DNA from: DATGZH01 sp035297265
GTDB lineage: Bacteria; Actinomycetota; Acidimicrobiia; Acidimicrobiales; RAAP-2
Direction of reading: 5' to 3'
DNA: 16,248 nucleotides
Assembly (NCBI GenBank): GCA_035297265.1
Contig: DATGZH010000032.1
Span: 1-16,248, forward strand
A program made the translations under genes and the position numbers. The notes beneath the pieces were generated by a model, which did not search any database, had not been told where the DNA came from, and saw nothing but the letters and a program-made list of their open reading frames with translations. This document shows positions 1-7,230 of this stretch, in pieces (the first letter of the stretch is position 1; each line of letters starts with the position of its first letter).

Positions 1-260
1 AAAGGCTGTCCCTAGTACGAGAGGACCGGGACGGACGTAGCTCTCGTGTGCCAGTTGTCCTGCCAAGGGCACGGCTGGTTAGCGACCTACGGGTGGGATA
101 AGCGCTGAAAGCATCTAAGTGCGAAGCCCGTTTCGAGATGAGATCTCCCACAGGGAAAACCTGGTAAGGCCCGTGGCCAGATCACCACGTTGATAGGCCG
201 GAGGTGTACGCACGGCAACGTGTTCAGCCGACCGGTACTAATCGGCCGAGGGCTTGGAGA
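1..260 (+). rRNA. rrl: 23S ribosomal RNA, 3' end (partial)
   Basis: The sarcin-ricin loop AGTACGAGAGGACC lies at 14-27. This is the universal elongation-factor binding site near the 3' end of 23S rRNA. The following ~235 bases carry the usual domain VI ending, including GACCGGTACTAATCGGCCGAG near 230-250. The distance from the loop to the end matches the family. The 5' part lies outside the window. The exact 3' end is set by comparison from memory and may be off by about 10 bases. Confidence 0.97.
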
Positions 261-316
261 CTTGCTCGTGCTCGCTTTGGAACGCTCAGGGTCTGCGGTG
301 CGCCGCGGCCCGTGAA

Positions 317-343
317 CCGTCGTTGGACGTCATGCCACGACGG
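317..343 (+). other. Hairpin in the 23S-5S spacer
   Basis: CCGTCGT (317-323) pairs with ACGACGG (337-343), extended by GG/CC after one bulged T, with a loop of about 8-10 bases. It sits in the transcribed spacer between 23S and 5S rRNA. It could help processing of the precursor or form part of a processing stem, but that role is inferred. Confidence 0.45.
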
Positions 344-354
344 ATGAGCGCACG

Positions 355-475
355 GTTTCCGGTGGCCATGGCGGTGGGGAAACACCCGTTCCCATTCCGA
401 ACACGGTAGTTAAGCCCGCCAGCGCCGATGGTACTTGGGGGGAGGCCCCCTGGGAGAGTAGGACGCCGCCGGGAT
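355..475 (+). rRNA. rrf: 5S ribosomal RNA
   Basis: This is a complete 5S rRNA of about 120 bases. The 5' segment CCGGTGG (359-365) pairs with CCGCCGG (467-473) to form helix I. The conserved internal segments CCCATTCCGAACACGG (391-406) and TGGGAGAGTAGG (451-462) are present. It follows 23S directly in the usual rrn order. The ends are assigned from helix I and may be off by a few bases. Confidence 0.96.
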
Positions 476-483
476 TTCGAGTG

Positions 484-520
484 GCAAAGGCCTGACGCTC
501 AAGCGTCAGGCCTTTTGCTA
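484..520 (+). terminator. rrn operon intrinsic terminator
   Basis: AAAGGCCTGACGCT (486-499) pairs perfectly with AGCGTCAGGCCTTT (502-515), and the right arm runs into TTTT. It lies just after 5S rRNA, so it ends the ribosomal RNA operon. Confidence 0.95.
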
Positions 521-622
521 TGTCTCAGCATGATCGGATGCTTCACAAGTTGTCGCTGCTTGCGGCCCCGGTCCATGGGACAGATCTCTGACTTTCACGA
601 AACGCTGAAGGGACCCCCATTG

Positions 623-1096
623 TTACGTGCGGCTGCTGTCGATGGTTTCGCGGATGATGTCAGCGTGGCCAGCGTGCCGGGCAGTCTCCTCAATCATGTG
701 GATCGCGACCCACCGCAGGTTTCCAGCCATCTCTGGCCATGCGGAGGGTGCGTCGAGATCAACCGTCCTAAGGATCTCCTGCGAAGCGGCAATTTGTTCT
801 CGGTAGTACGCGACAACGGTTTCGACGGTGTCGTCGTGGGTGAGCCGAAACGCGTTCTCGTCCTGTGGCTGCACCTCGGGCCACTCTCCCGCGAAGCTGC
901 GCCCGGCGACAACGACCTGGAACCAGCGGCGCTCCCAGATTGCCGAGTGTTTGACCAAGCTCAGTAGCGACAGCGAACTCACGGTCGCCGCTCGTCTGGC
1001 GTCTTCCTCAGAGAGTCCTTGCAGCTTCTCGATCAGTGCTTGGCGCTGCAAATCGAGGAATTCGCACAGGCCTGCCCGTTCAGTCTCGGCGTACAC
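623..1096 (-). CDS. DUF664 / DinB-like putative metal-dependent protein
   Basis: The 157-residue protein looks like the DUF664 branch of the DinB/mycothiol-transferase superfamily, a four-helix bundle that usually binds a metal through histidines. Visible family features are an N-terminal helix (CEFLDLQRQALIEKLQGLS, residues 11-29), SLSLLSLVKHSAIWERRWF (41-59) with candidate ligand His50, and a C-terminal WVAIHMIEETARHAGHADII (129-148) with His133, His141 and His144. The start is the GTG at 1096. The frame stays open to 1306, but that extension is not protein-like and runs through the upstream terminator hairpin at 1182-1218. VTG-type starts further in cannot be excluded. The role may be thiol-dependent detoxification, which is inferred from the family only; the substrate is unknown. 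Base composition is lower in G+C than in the core genes downstream. Confidence 0.85.
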   Translation of the reverse strand: MYAETERAGLCEFLDLQRQALIEKLQGLSEEDARRAATVSSLSLLSLVKHSAIWERRWFQVVVAGRSFAGEWPEVQPQDENAFRLTHDDTVETVVAYYREQIAASQEILRTVDLDAPSAWPEMAGNLRWVAIHMIEETARHAGHADIIRETIDSSRT

Positions 1097-1181
1097 GCGT
1101 CCAGGTCGCCCGGTCGGAGCGCAGTACGCCACCAGCCGTATCCCGCGACCCCGCTTAGATCCGAGGACCCGGATATCGCCG

Positions 1182-1218
1182 AAGAAGGGCCCGTCGCCAG
1201 CGGCGACGAGCCCTTCTT
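1182..1218 (-). terminator. Intrinsic-type terminator after the epoxide hydrolase gene
   Basis: AAGAAGGGC (1182-1190) and CGTCGCC (1192-1198) pair with GGCGACG (1202-1208) and GCCCTTCTT (1210-1218). There is a single C/A mismatch and a 3-base loop. The hairpin is strong, without a T run, as is common in high-GC bacteria. It lies 63 bases past the epoxide hydrolase stop and before the DUF664 start, so it probably separates the two minus-strand genes. Confidence 0.75.
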
Positions 1219-1280
1219 GTCGTCCGGATGGATTGCCGAGCTTCGTGGATGGGCGGTCTGGTTCTCTTGGACCGAGACCG

Positions 1281-2477
1281 TTACCGAAGCGATCGGAATG
1301 CCGCACGCAACTCAGATGTGAAGAGTTCCGGCTGCTCCCACGCCGCGAAGTGCCCGCCGCGATCGAGCTCGTTGTAATAGATGAGGTTGTGAAGGTACGC
1401 GCGTTCGGCCCAGCTTCGCGGAGCCTGGTAGAGCTCGTCGGGGAAAGCGCTGATGGCGAATGGAATGGAGATGTTCTTCGCGTTGAAGAAGTCGCCCTTG
1501 TTCTCCCAATAGAGACGGGCTGAGGAAATCCCGGTGTTCGTCAGCCAATAGAGGGTGATGTTGTCGAGCAGGTCATCGAGCGTATTGGCGCCCGGGGGGT
1601 GCCCCTCAACAATCTGCTGTACGAGCCCAGGCTGGCCAGAGCCGTCGCCGTGGTCGAGCATGAAGGCCGCGAGATCGATGGGTGAGTCCGCCAGCCCGTA
1701 CAACGTCTGCGGCCGCGTGGTCATGATCTGTGCGTAGGCCACGTGCTTCGTAAAGAAGCTCCTGAGCTGCTCATAGGCCCGATGCTCTTCGGCTGAGAGT
1801 CCCGGCGGCGGCGGGTCGCCGCGCTGGACCGCCGTGTTGAGGTCGGGGGGAACGGTGCCGGCCATGTTGGAGTGAATGCCGAGCAACTCCGGCGCGGCCT
1901 GTTCACCCATCGCCTGGGTGACCGCAGCGCCCCAGTCGCCGCCCTGCGCCACGAACCGGTCGTAACCGAGGCGCTTCATCAGCACCACCCAGGCGCGTGC
2001 CGTGCGGACGGGGTCCCAGCCGGTGGTGGTCGGCTTGCCGGAGAATCCATAGCCCGGCAGGGACGGAATCACGAGATGGAACGCATCCGAGGCGTTCCCG
2101 CCATGTGCGGTGGGATTGGTGAGCGGCTCGATGATCTTCAGCTGCTCGATGATCGAGCCAGGCCATCCGTGGGTGACGACCAGCGGCAGGGCGTCGTCGT
2201 GCTGCGACGTGGCGTGGACGAAGTGAATGTCGAGGCCATCGATCTCTGTGATGAACTGCGGCAGCTCGTTCAGCTTGGCTTCCGCTGTACGCCAGTCGTG
2301 CTTCTCGCCCCAGTAGCTCGCCAGTTCCTGCATTGTGGCGAGCGGGACTCCTTGCGAGTCGTCGGTTACCGTCTCGCGCTCGGGCCATCTCGTTGCGCTG
2401 ATGCGGCGGCGCATGTCGTCGAGCGCTTCCTCTGGAAAATCGACGAGGAACGGACGAACGGTCGGGTCTGACGCCAT
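1281..2477 (-). CDS. Epoxide hydrolase, microsomal-type alpha/beta hydrolase
   Basis: The 398-residue protein should add water to an epoxide to give a diol. Residues ~7-115 fit the epoxide hydrolase N-terminal domain (RPFLVDFPEEALDDMRRR). The alpha/beta hydrolase core follows. The oxyanion-hole motif HGWPGS is at 103-108, and the nucleophile Asp181 is in GGDWGAAV. The acid Glu348 is in AFPDE and the base His376 in RGGHFAAWEQPELF, a pattern resembling mammalian microsomal epoxide hydrolase from memory. All three triad residues are present and the length is typical, so it should be active. The ATG at 2477 has AAGGGAG (2488-2482) upstream. The natural substrate is unknown; detoxification or catabolism is plausible. 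It lies in the lower-GC block next to the rrn operon (2221-2280 counts at about 53% G+C), which suggests acquisition. Confidence 0.93.
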   Translation of the reverse strand: MASDPTVRPFLVDFPEEALDDMRRRISATRWPERETVTDDSQGVPLATMQELASYWGEKHDWRTAEAKLNELPQFITEIDGLDIHFVHATSQHDDALPLVVTHGWPGSIIEQLKIIEPLTNPTAHGGNASDAFHLVIPSLPGYGFSGKPTTTGWDPVRTARAWVVLMKRLGYDRFVAQGGDWGAAVTQAMGEQAAPELLGIHSNMAGTVPPDLNTAVQRGDPPPPGLSAEEHRAYEQLRSFFTKHVAYAQIMTTRPQTLYGLADSPIDLAAFMLDHGDGSGQPGLVQQIVEGHPPGANTLDDLLDNITLYWLTNTGISSARLYWENKGDFFNAKNISIPFAISAFPDELYQAPRSWAERAYLHNLIYYNELDRGGHFAAWEQPELFTSELRAAFRSLR

Positions 2478-2481
2478 GGGG

Positions 2482-2488
2482 ACTCCCT
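2482..2488 (-). promoter_or_regulatory. Ribosome binding site of the epoxide hydrolase gene
   Basis: On the minus strand AAGGGAG is followed by TCCC and the ATG at 2477. It decides the start, since the frame stays open upstream to 2687 without protein-like sequence. Confidence 0.7.
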
Positions 2489-3138
2489 TCTTGCACAAGC
2501 CTCGGCGCAAACGCGGCAACCGGGGTTTCGGTCCTTGTGAGACGCACGACACGACTGGCTGCCGCCGAAGGACGAGCAGGCGCGCGACGTCAGGGAAGGA
2601 TGCAATGGCCAACCACGAATGGGAACGCCGGCGGATGGCAATCCGTCTCGGCTCAGGCGGTCCCGGGCAGCTCGGTACCGACATCATGTCAACAGCACTA
2701 CGTGCTTCGACCGCCTCCTTTCCTCGACGGTGTCGATCGCATTGGGGTCGTTAGCGCTTTCCGACTTCCTCGGGGAGCGCCTCTCGACGAACGTACGCCC
2801 TACCTTTCCGATGGGTCAATGGGTTTGATCGAGATCGCCGCCGTCGACCGACACACGCTGTTCACCTTCTGGCGGTGGCGACACCGACGATGCCGTCGGA
2901 CGTGGCCCGCCAGCCTGGCCGGTCGCTCATCCAGCGGGGTCGAGCGTTGCTGCTGGTGCGGGGGTGTCTGGTCGGGAGCGCTCGGATCCCTACGCCGGAA
3001 AGCTCGATCGTCGGCCGAGGATGCGGCCGGTCGGTGAGACCCGGTGGTCGGAAGCGTCGCCCCCGTTGGCCCAGCGTGTGACCCCTTGGCCGTGCTCGCC
3101 GACGGAGGGCGTCGGGCGGCGCAAAGTTGCGGTCACCG

Positions 3139-3167
3139 TGGCAGGGCTCCAGGTGGTGGCTTACACT
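3139..3167 (+). promoter_or_regulatory. Possible promoter of the secreted repeat protein gene
   Basis: TACACT (3162-3167) resembles a -10 box, with a weak TGGCAG (3139-3144) 17 bases upstream. It would give a leader of about 90 bases before the ATG at 3264. The -35 match is poor, so this is tentative. Confidence 0.25.
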
Positions 3168-3252
3168 CCCGCCGGGCCGGGGCCAAGGGTGGTCAGTTTG
3201 CGAGATGGTGCTGCCCGGATCGGGGGTGCCGGCCTCATCCACCTCTCCCTCT

Positions 3253-3257
3253 GGAGG
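3253..3257 (+). promoter_or_regulatory. Ribosome binding site of the secreted repeat protein gene
   Basis: GGAGG is followed by six bases and the ATG at 3264. It fixes the start at the signal peptide rather than at the earlier in-frame ATG at 2964. Confidence 0.8.
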
Positions 3258-3263
3258 ACACTC

Positions 3264-4205
3264 ATGAGATGGACCGTAAGGATCGCCCCGCTGGTCGCAG
3301 CCACCGGTCTGCTGGCCGGAGGGTTTGCCGTCGGCGGTGTGTCCGTCGCCTCGGCGGCTACGCCGTCGGCCCGGCCCGGGCCCACCAGCTCGCTCGGCGC
3401 GCCGGGGGTCGCTACCAAGCAGGCGGGTCCTGTGGCGAACGCGAGTGGGCCGCCCAAGGGGTACAACGTGGTCACCGCAGGCCTCTTCGACGCACCGAAC
3501 GGGCAACAGTCGTTGGGGAGCGCCTCATGCCCGTCGCCGACGGTCCTGCTCGGTGGCGGTGCGGTCGTCCTGGCGAGCTCGCTCGCCGCGAACATCAACA
3601 GCTCATGGCCACAGAGCGACACTCAATGGAGCGTGTGGGTCAACAACAACAGCGGTCTTGACACCAGCTTCTACGTGTACGCGATCTGCGCCAACCAGCC
3701 GAAGGACTACGCCGTCGTCCAGTCGGCCACCACGGACAACGCCCCGAACACGACGTCGGAGGTCTATCAGGCCTGCACGAAGCCGGCGAAGCCGCTCGGC
3801 GGGGGCGTCTACTCCACTTCGGCCGAGCTCGACACCAACCTGGCCGCCTCGGCTCCCGGCTACACCACCGCCAAACCGAAGACCTATGGATGGATCGGCA
3901 TGGAGGCCAACAACACCGGTGCCGACTTCTCGATGGTCACCTACGTCATCTGCGGGAAGGTGAAGGGGTACGTGGTCACGGGGACCGCGGCCGACAACCC
4001 ATCGGGAACAGAGACCGGTCTCTCCGCTGCGTGCCCTAGCCCAAAGGTGCCGCTCGGCGGTGGCCCGTTCTCGAACAATTTCGAGGACACCGTGACCGTC
4101 AACTCGACCTACCCGTTCACGGGGAACGCCTGGACCTCCTACGTGAACAACGCCTCCCCGGACGACAACGAGGCCTTCGACTACGCGGTCTGCGGCGGGA
4201 CGTAG
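3264..4205 (+). CDS. Secreted three-repeat cysteine-containing protein, function unknown
   Basis: The 313-residue protein begins with a signal peptide: MRWTVR, a hydrophobic stretch to about residue 28, and a likely cleavage after ASA (29-31). A Pro/Ser/Gly-rich linker runs to ~65. Three tandem repeats of about 75-82 residues follow, at roughly 67-142, 149-230 and 236-310. Each has an early Cys (89, 171, 257), a following LGGG (96-99, 178-181, 264-267) and a closing aromatic-rich segment ending in Cys (142, 230, 310), such as FDYAVC. Each repeat may hold one disulfide, which is inferred. Asn and Ser are frequent, as in exported proteins. No membrane anchor or sortase motif follows, so release or loose wall binding is likely. 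Similar Cys/LGGG repeats occur in unnamed actinobacterial secreted proteins (from memory). No enzyme motif was recognised. It is a single-gene unit ended by the hairpin at 4242. Confidence 0.85.
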   Translation: MRWTVRIAPLVAATGLLAGGFAVGGVSVASAATPSARPGPTSSLGAPGVATKQAGPVANASGPPKGYNVVTAGLFDAPNGQQSLGSASCPSPTVLLGGGAVVLASSLAANINSSWPQSDTQWSVWVNNNSGLDTSFYVYAICANQPKDYAVVQSATTDNAPNTTSEVYQACTKPAKPLGGGVYSTSAELDTNLAASAPGYTTAKPKTYGWIGMEANNTGADFSMVTYVICGKVKGYVVTGTAADNPSGTETGLSAACPSPKVPLGGGPFSNNFEDTVTVNSTYPFTGNAWTSYVNNASPDDNEAFDYAVCGGT

Positions 4206-4241
4206 ACCGGCGGCGAACAGTGACGCGGCAGGCCGCCGCGG

Positions 4242-4268
4242 GGTCGAAGGCGAAGGGTGCCTTCGGCC
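4242..4268 (+). terminator. Terminator hairpin after the secreted repeat protein gene
   Basis: GGTCGAAGGC (4242-4251) pairs with GCCTTCGGCC (4259-4268) over 10 bp, including one G-T pair, around a 7-base loop. It is 36 bases past the stop codon and has no T run. Confidence 0.6.
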
Positions 4269-4393
4269 CCGGCGGCCCGGCCGGTCGACGGGCAGCCGCC
4301 CGAGGCCGGCCGCTGCCCGAAGAGGGCGAGGGGGCCAGGCGATCGATCCCTCGCCCGACTGACACCGTCGGTGGGTCCCGGTTGCCTGCCGCC

Positions 4394-4399
4394 TAGAAT
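4394..4399 (+). promoter_or_regulatory. -10 box TAGAAT, leaderless-type promoter of the TPR gene
   Basis: TAGAAT matches the actinobacterial -10 consensus TANNNT. Only six bases (TCGGTC) separate it from the GTG at 4406. Transcription should start at or next to the start codon, giving a leaderless mRNA. No ribosome binding site is visible, in agreement. No convincing -35 box was found. Confidence 0.65.
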
Positions 4400-4405
4400 T
4401 CGGTC

Positions 4406-5917
4406 GTGCCCTCCGAATCCAAAGGTCCTGCTCGACGCGCCCCGCGCCCGGGCGGGGCGGCGCCTCGCACCCCAGCCAGCGGCCGGCGGGGCGGGCCTCA
4501 GCCGGCCGGTCGCGTCCCCTCGGGGCGGGCACGCCGCACGAGCAGCGCCTCGCGTGGTGATCCGGGTCGTCGTTCGTCGCCGCCCGGCGCTCCACGGCGG
4601 GCCGACCCGAGACAGGGGGCGGCGGACAACGGGAGGCGGACGGGTGCCGGTCGATCGAGGGCGCCCTCGGACCGCTCGGCTGGGTCCTCGAAGCGCCGCG
4701 ACGGCGGCTACCAGGGCGACCGTCGGGATGCCGGTCGCCGGGAACGCCCGGAGCGGCCCGGTGCCCGCCGGACCGGCGCCGCCCCCTCGGATCGATCCAG
4801 GTCGCCCCGGCGCCCGGGAGCCGGCCCGCCGGCCAAGAGCACGCGGGAGCGGTACCCGAAGTCCGCGGGTTCGGGGGCAGAGCGGGTTCGGGGCGCGAGG
4901 TCCCCGGGGGCGTCGGCGGCGCGGGGCCGGTACCCGAGGTCGTCGGGGCCGCCGCGGCCGGCCGGCCGGGCGCCGACGAGAGACGACGCCGTCGGTCTGC
5001 CCGAAGGCGCCCGCCGTTGGGGGAACGTGGCCCGGCGAGGTGCCCGCCAGGTCCTGCCGGTAGCCGAGGGAGCGAGCCGTCGACCGTGGACCGAGCCTCC
5101 GCGCCAATCCGCGCCACCCCCGCCCATGGACGAGTGGGTGCGGACCGACGAACGACGCCCGGTCGCCCGTTCCGGCGGGGGGGCGAAGAGCGCGGTCGTG
5201 CCGGGTGGGAGGCCGAGCGGAGTTCGACCCCTCCCGGGCGACGTGGCCACGGAGATCCGGCGGGCCGCGACTGGGGCGACGGCCCGGCACCAAGAGGCGC
5301 TCGTGCACCGTATGGAGGACGCCACCGCGGCGTACGACCGGGGCCGGTTCGAGGAAGCGGCGCGCCTGGCCAAGAGTGTGGCCGCCGAGGCGCCGGAGGT
5401 GCCGGCCGTGCGCGAGCTCGCCGGGTTGGCCGCCTACCGGGCCGGTCGCTGGCGCGAAGCCGTGCGCCAGCTCGACGCGCACCGGGTGCTGACCGACGAG
5501 GTCCGACACGTGCCGGCGTTGATGGACTGCGAGCGGGCCCTCGGCAAGCGCAAGAAGGTTGGTGACCGCTGGCGCGAGTTGCGCCAGGCGTCACCCGAGC
5601 CCGGGGTATTGGCCGAGGCCCGCATCGTGGCCGCCGGCAGCCTGGCTGACGTCGGGGACCTCGAAGGGGCCATTGCGCTGCTGGCGACGGCCGGCGCCGG
5701 CCGGGCCGTCCGGAACCCGGGCGACCGCCACCTGCGGCAGTGGTACGCGCTCGGCGACCTCTACGAGCGGGCCGGCGACCTCCCGAGGGCCCGCGAGTAC
5801 TTCCAAAGGGTGGCGAGGGCCGACCCCGAGGCCTACGACGTGGCCGTCCGCCTGGCTGGACTCGGTCCGAGCCGCCCGCCGCGGGCCCGACGCCCGAGGC
5901 CGGCCGCCCCCCGCTAG
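4406..5917 (+). CDS. TPR-like protein with long Arg-rich disordered N-terminus
   Basis: The 503-residue protein has two parts. Residues 1-240 are low complexity, rich in Arg, Pro, Gly, Ser and Ala, with 54 Arg among 240 by hand count, and should be disordered and strongly basic. Within it, RRWGNVARRGARQVL (203-217) looks like a short ordered or amphipathic element. Residues ~295-485 form helical repeats of TPR type. The clearest is YALGDLYERAGDLPRAREYF (447-466), and a degenerate one is AAYDRGRFEEAARLAKSVAA (308-327). The C-terminus is again Arg/Pro-rich. There is no signal peptide or membrane segment, so it is cytosolic. The basic tail could bind RNA, DNA or ribosomes and the TPRs a protein partner, both inferred. 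The GTG start is supported by the -10 box directly upstream. No specific function is recognised. Confidence 0.8.
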   Translation: MPSESKGPARRAPRPGGAAPRTPASGRRGGPQPAGRVPSGRARRTSSASRGDPGRRSSPPGAPRRADPRQGAADNGRRTGAGRSRAPSDRSAGSSKRRDGGYQGDRRDAGRRERPERPGARRTGAAPSDRSRSPRRPGAGPPAKSTRERYPKSAGSGAERVRGARSPGASAARGRYPRSSGPPRPAGRAPTRDDAVGLPEGARRWGNVARRGARQVLPVAEGASRRPWTEPPRQSAPPPPMDEWVRTDERRPVARSGGGAKSAVVPGGRPSGVRPLPGDVATEIRRAATGATARHQEALVHRMEDATAAYDRGRFEEAARLAKSVAAEAPEVPAVRELAGLAAYRAGRWREAVRQLDAHRVLTDEVRHVPALMDCERALGKRKKVGDRWRELRQASPEPGVLAEARIVAAGSLADVGDLEGAIALLATAGAGRAVRNPGDRHLRQWYALGDLYERAGDLPRAREYFQRVARADPEAYDVAVRLAGLGPSRPPRARRPRPAAPR

Positions 5918-5932
5918 GCGGCTCCTGCTTGA

Positions 5933-5957
5933 GCGGGCCGCGCCGGCGCCGGTCCGC
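5933..5957 (+). terminator. Terminator hairpin after the TPR gene
   Basis: GCGGGCCG (5933-5940) pairs with CGGTCCGC (5950-5957) over 8 bp, including one G-T pair, with a 9-base loop. It lies 16 bases past the TAG stop and has no T run. Confidence 0.5.
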
Positions 5958-6032
5958 AACCGTCGAGGTTTGCATCCTTCGATACGCCGACGGCTCGGCG
6001 TCGCGAGCCTTTCGAGGCGTGCACCACACCGG

Positions 6033-6038
6033 TAGGCT
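6033..6038 (+). promoter_or_regulatory. -10 box TAGGCT, leaderless-type promoter of fbaB
   Basis: TAGGCT fits TANNNT and is followed by seven bases and the ATG at 6046. A weak TTTCGA lies at 6010-6015, 17 bases upstream. No ribosome binding site is present, consistent with a leaderless transcript. Confidence 0.6.
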
Positions 6039-6045
6039 CGCCGGC

Positions 6046-7095
6046 ATGGATGTCGCCAAGCTCCTCGGGGACGAAGCGGAGAGCCTGCTCACGCACGAGG
6101 CCAAGGCGTTCCCCGCCGACGGGCTCGTCCTCCCCGGCCCCGACTTCATCGACCGGGTGTTCAGGGACTCCGACCGGCCCGCCGCGGTACTCCGCAACCT
6201 CGGTACGGTCTACCGGCACGGTCGTCTCGGGGGCACGGGGTACCTCTCGATCCTGCCGGTCGACCAGGGGATCGAGCACTCGGCGGCGGCGAGCTTCGCC
6301 AAGAACCCGGCCTACTTCGACCCGGCCAACCTCTGCGAGCTGGCCCTGGCCGGGGGGTGCAGCGCCATCGCCACGACCCTCGGCGTCCTCGGTTCGGTCT
6401 CGCGCCAGTTCGTCCACAAGATCCCGTTCATCGTGAAGCTCAACCACAACGACTTCCTCCATTACCCGAACACCTACGACCAGGTGCCGTTCGCCTCGGC
6501 CCGCCAGGCGGCCGACCTCGGGGCCGCGGCCGTCGGGGCGACCATCTACTTCGGCTCGCCCGAGTCCGACCGCCAGCTCCACGAGGTCTCCGAGGCCTTC
6601 GCCGAGGCCCACCGGCTGGGGATGTTCACCGTGCTCTGGTGCTACCTGCGCAACCCGGCCTTCAAGAAGGACGGCGTGGACTACCACCTCTCGGCCGACC
6701 TGACCGGCCAGGCCAACCACCTCGGCGTGACCATCGAGGCCGACCTCATCAAGCAGAAGCAGGCCGAGAACAACGGCGGCTACCTGGCTCTCAACTTCGG
6801 CAAGACCGACCCGCTCGTCTACGACCAGCTGACGACGGACCACCCCATCGACCTCACCCGGTGGCAGGTGGTGAACTGCTACGCCGGCCGGATCGGCCTC
6901 ATCAACTCGGGCGGCGAGTCCAAGGGCGACAGCGACCTGGCCCAGGCCGTGCGCACCGCGGTCATCAACAAGCGGGCCGGTGGTCAGGGCCTCATCGTCG
7001 GGCGCAAGTCCTTCCAGCGCCCCATGGCCGAGGGGGCCGAACTCATCCAGGCCGTCCAGGACGTCTTCTTGGACGAGTCGATCACCATCGCCTGA
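6046..7095 (+). CDS. fbaB: Class I fructose-bisphosphate aldolase (DhnA/FbaB type)
   Basis: The 349-residue enzyme should interconvert fructose 1,6-bisphosphate with dihydroxyacetone phosphate and glyceraldehyde 3-phosphate in glycolysis and gluconeogenesis, through a Schiff-base lysine. It matches E. coli FbaB in length and in block after block (from memory): ILPVDQGIEHSA (69-80), FIVKLNHNDF (128-137), EADLIKQKQAENNGGY (231-246), INSGGESKGDSDL (286-298), AVINKRAGGQGLIVGRKSF (305-323), and the ending ITIA. Lys236 in ADLIKQK sits at the same number as the lysine reported for the E. coli enzyme. The start is the ATG behind the TAGGCT box; the frame stays open further upstream without similarity. 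It is transcribed alone, since a 410-base gap follows. Confidence 0.95.
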   Translation: MDVAKLLGDEAESLLTHEAKAFPADGLVLPGPDFIDRVFRDSDRPAAVLRNLGTVYRHGRLGGTGYLSILPVDQGIEHSAAASFAKNPAYFDPANLCELALAGGCSAIATTLGVLGSVSRQFVHKIPFIVKLNHNDFLHYPNTYDQVPFASARQAADLGAAAVGATIYFGSPESDRQLHEVSEAFAEAHRLGMFTVLWCYLRNPAFKKDGVDYHLSADLTGQANHLGVTIEADLIKQKQAENNGGYLALNFGKTDPLVYDQLTTDHPIDLTRWQVVNCYAGRIGLINSGGESKGDSDLAQAVRTAVINKRAGGQGLIVGRKSFQRPMAEGAELIQAVQDVFLDESITIA

Positions 7096-7134
7096 CGACC
7101 CACCGGCGCCCGGCGTCTGAGGCGGCACCGCCGC

Positions 7135-7230
7135 GTGGCATCGGTCACATGTGCGGTGCCCAACGTGCAGGGCGAGACCAACCTCTGCAACTACATCATC
7201 GGGCAGGCCGAGGCACTGGCGGGTTCGTAG
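7135..7230 (+). CDS. Possible small ORF or gene remnant, 31 residues
   Basis: From a GTG at 7135 the frame encodes a protein-like peptide containing CAVPNVQGETNLCNYIIGQ and ending AEALAGS before TAG. About 26 of 31 third codon positions are G or C while the second positions are mixed, a coding-like pattern in this genome. GAGGCGG (7119-7125) lies upstream but a little far away. It is in the same frame as fbaB, after that gene's natural end. It resembles nothing I can name and could be a remnant or chance. Confidence 0.25.
   Translation: MASVTCAVPNVQGETNLCNYIIGQAEALAGS

Larger units (their letters stand above)
2478..3252. other. Gene-free stretch between divergent genes
   Basis: No frame here carries a recognisable protein, and the open frames on both strands are Arg/Pro/Ser-rich shadows. 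The only structure seen is small: a TTGACA hexamer on the minus strand (2692-2687) inside the short palindrome GACATGATGTC, without a matching -10 box, and a 6-bp hairpin CCGACG-ATGC-CGTCGG (2884-2899). The stretch should hold the promoters of the epoxide hydrolase gene (minus) and the secreted repeat protein gene (plus). It may also contain decayed sequence. Confidence 0.5.

Noticed and set aside
428..967. Plus-strand open frame running out of 5S rRNA
   Set aside because: It overlaps 5S rRNA and the rrn terminator and lies opposite the DUF664 gene. The translation has no recognisable feature.
2664..2692. Perfect TTGACA on the minus strand upstream of the epoxide hydrolase gene
   Set aside because: No TANNNT hexamer occurs 16-18 bases downstream, so it is not called a promoter.
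2862..3506. Minus-strand open frame in the gap before the secreted protein gene
   Set aside because: The translation is Arg/Pro/Gly/His-rich without hydrophobic core or motif, and it overlaps the signal peptide region of the real gene.
4409..5110. Apparent repeats in the Arg-rich coding region, considered as a CRISPR or satellite array
   Set aside because: The similarity is only codon-level low complexity (CGG, CCC, GGC). There is no fixed unit or spacer length.
3603..6197. Very long minus-strand open frame (864 codons) across the secreted protein, TPR and fbaB genes
   Set aside because: The translation is Arg/Pro/Gly low complexity without motifs and lies opposite well-supported genes. It is a high-GC shadow.
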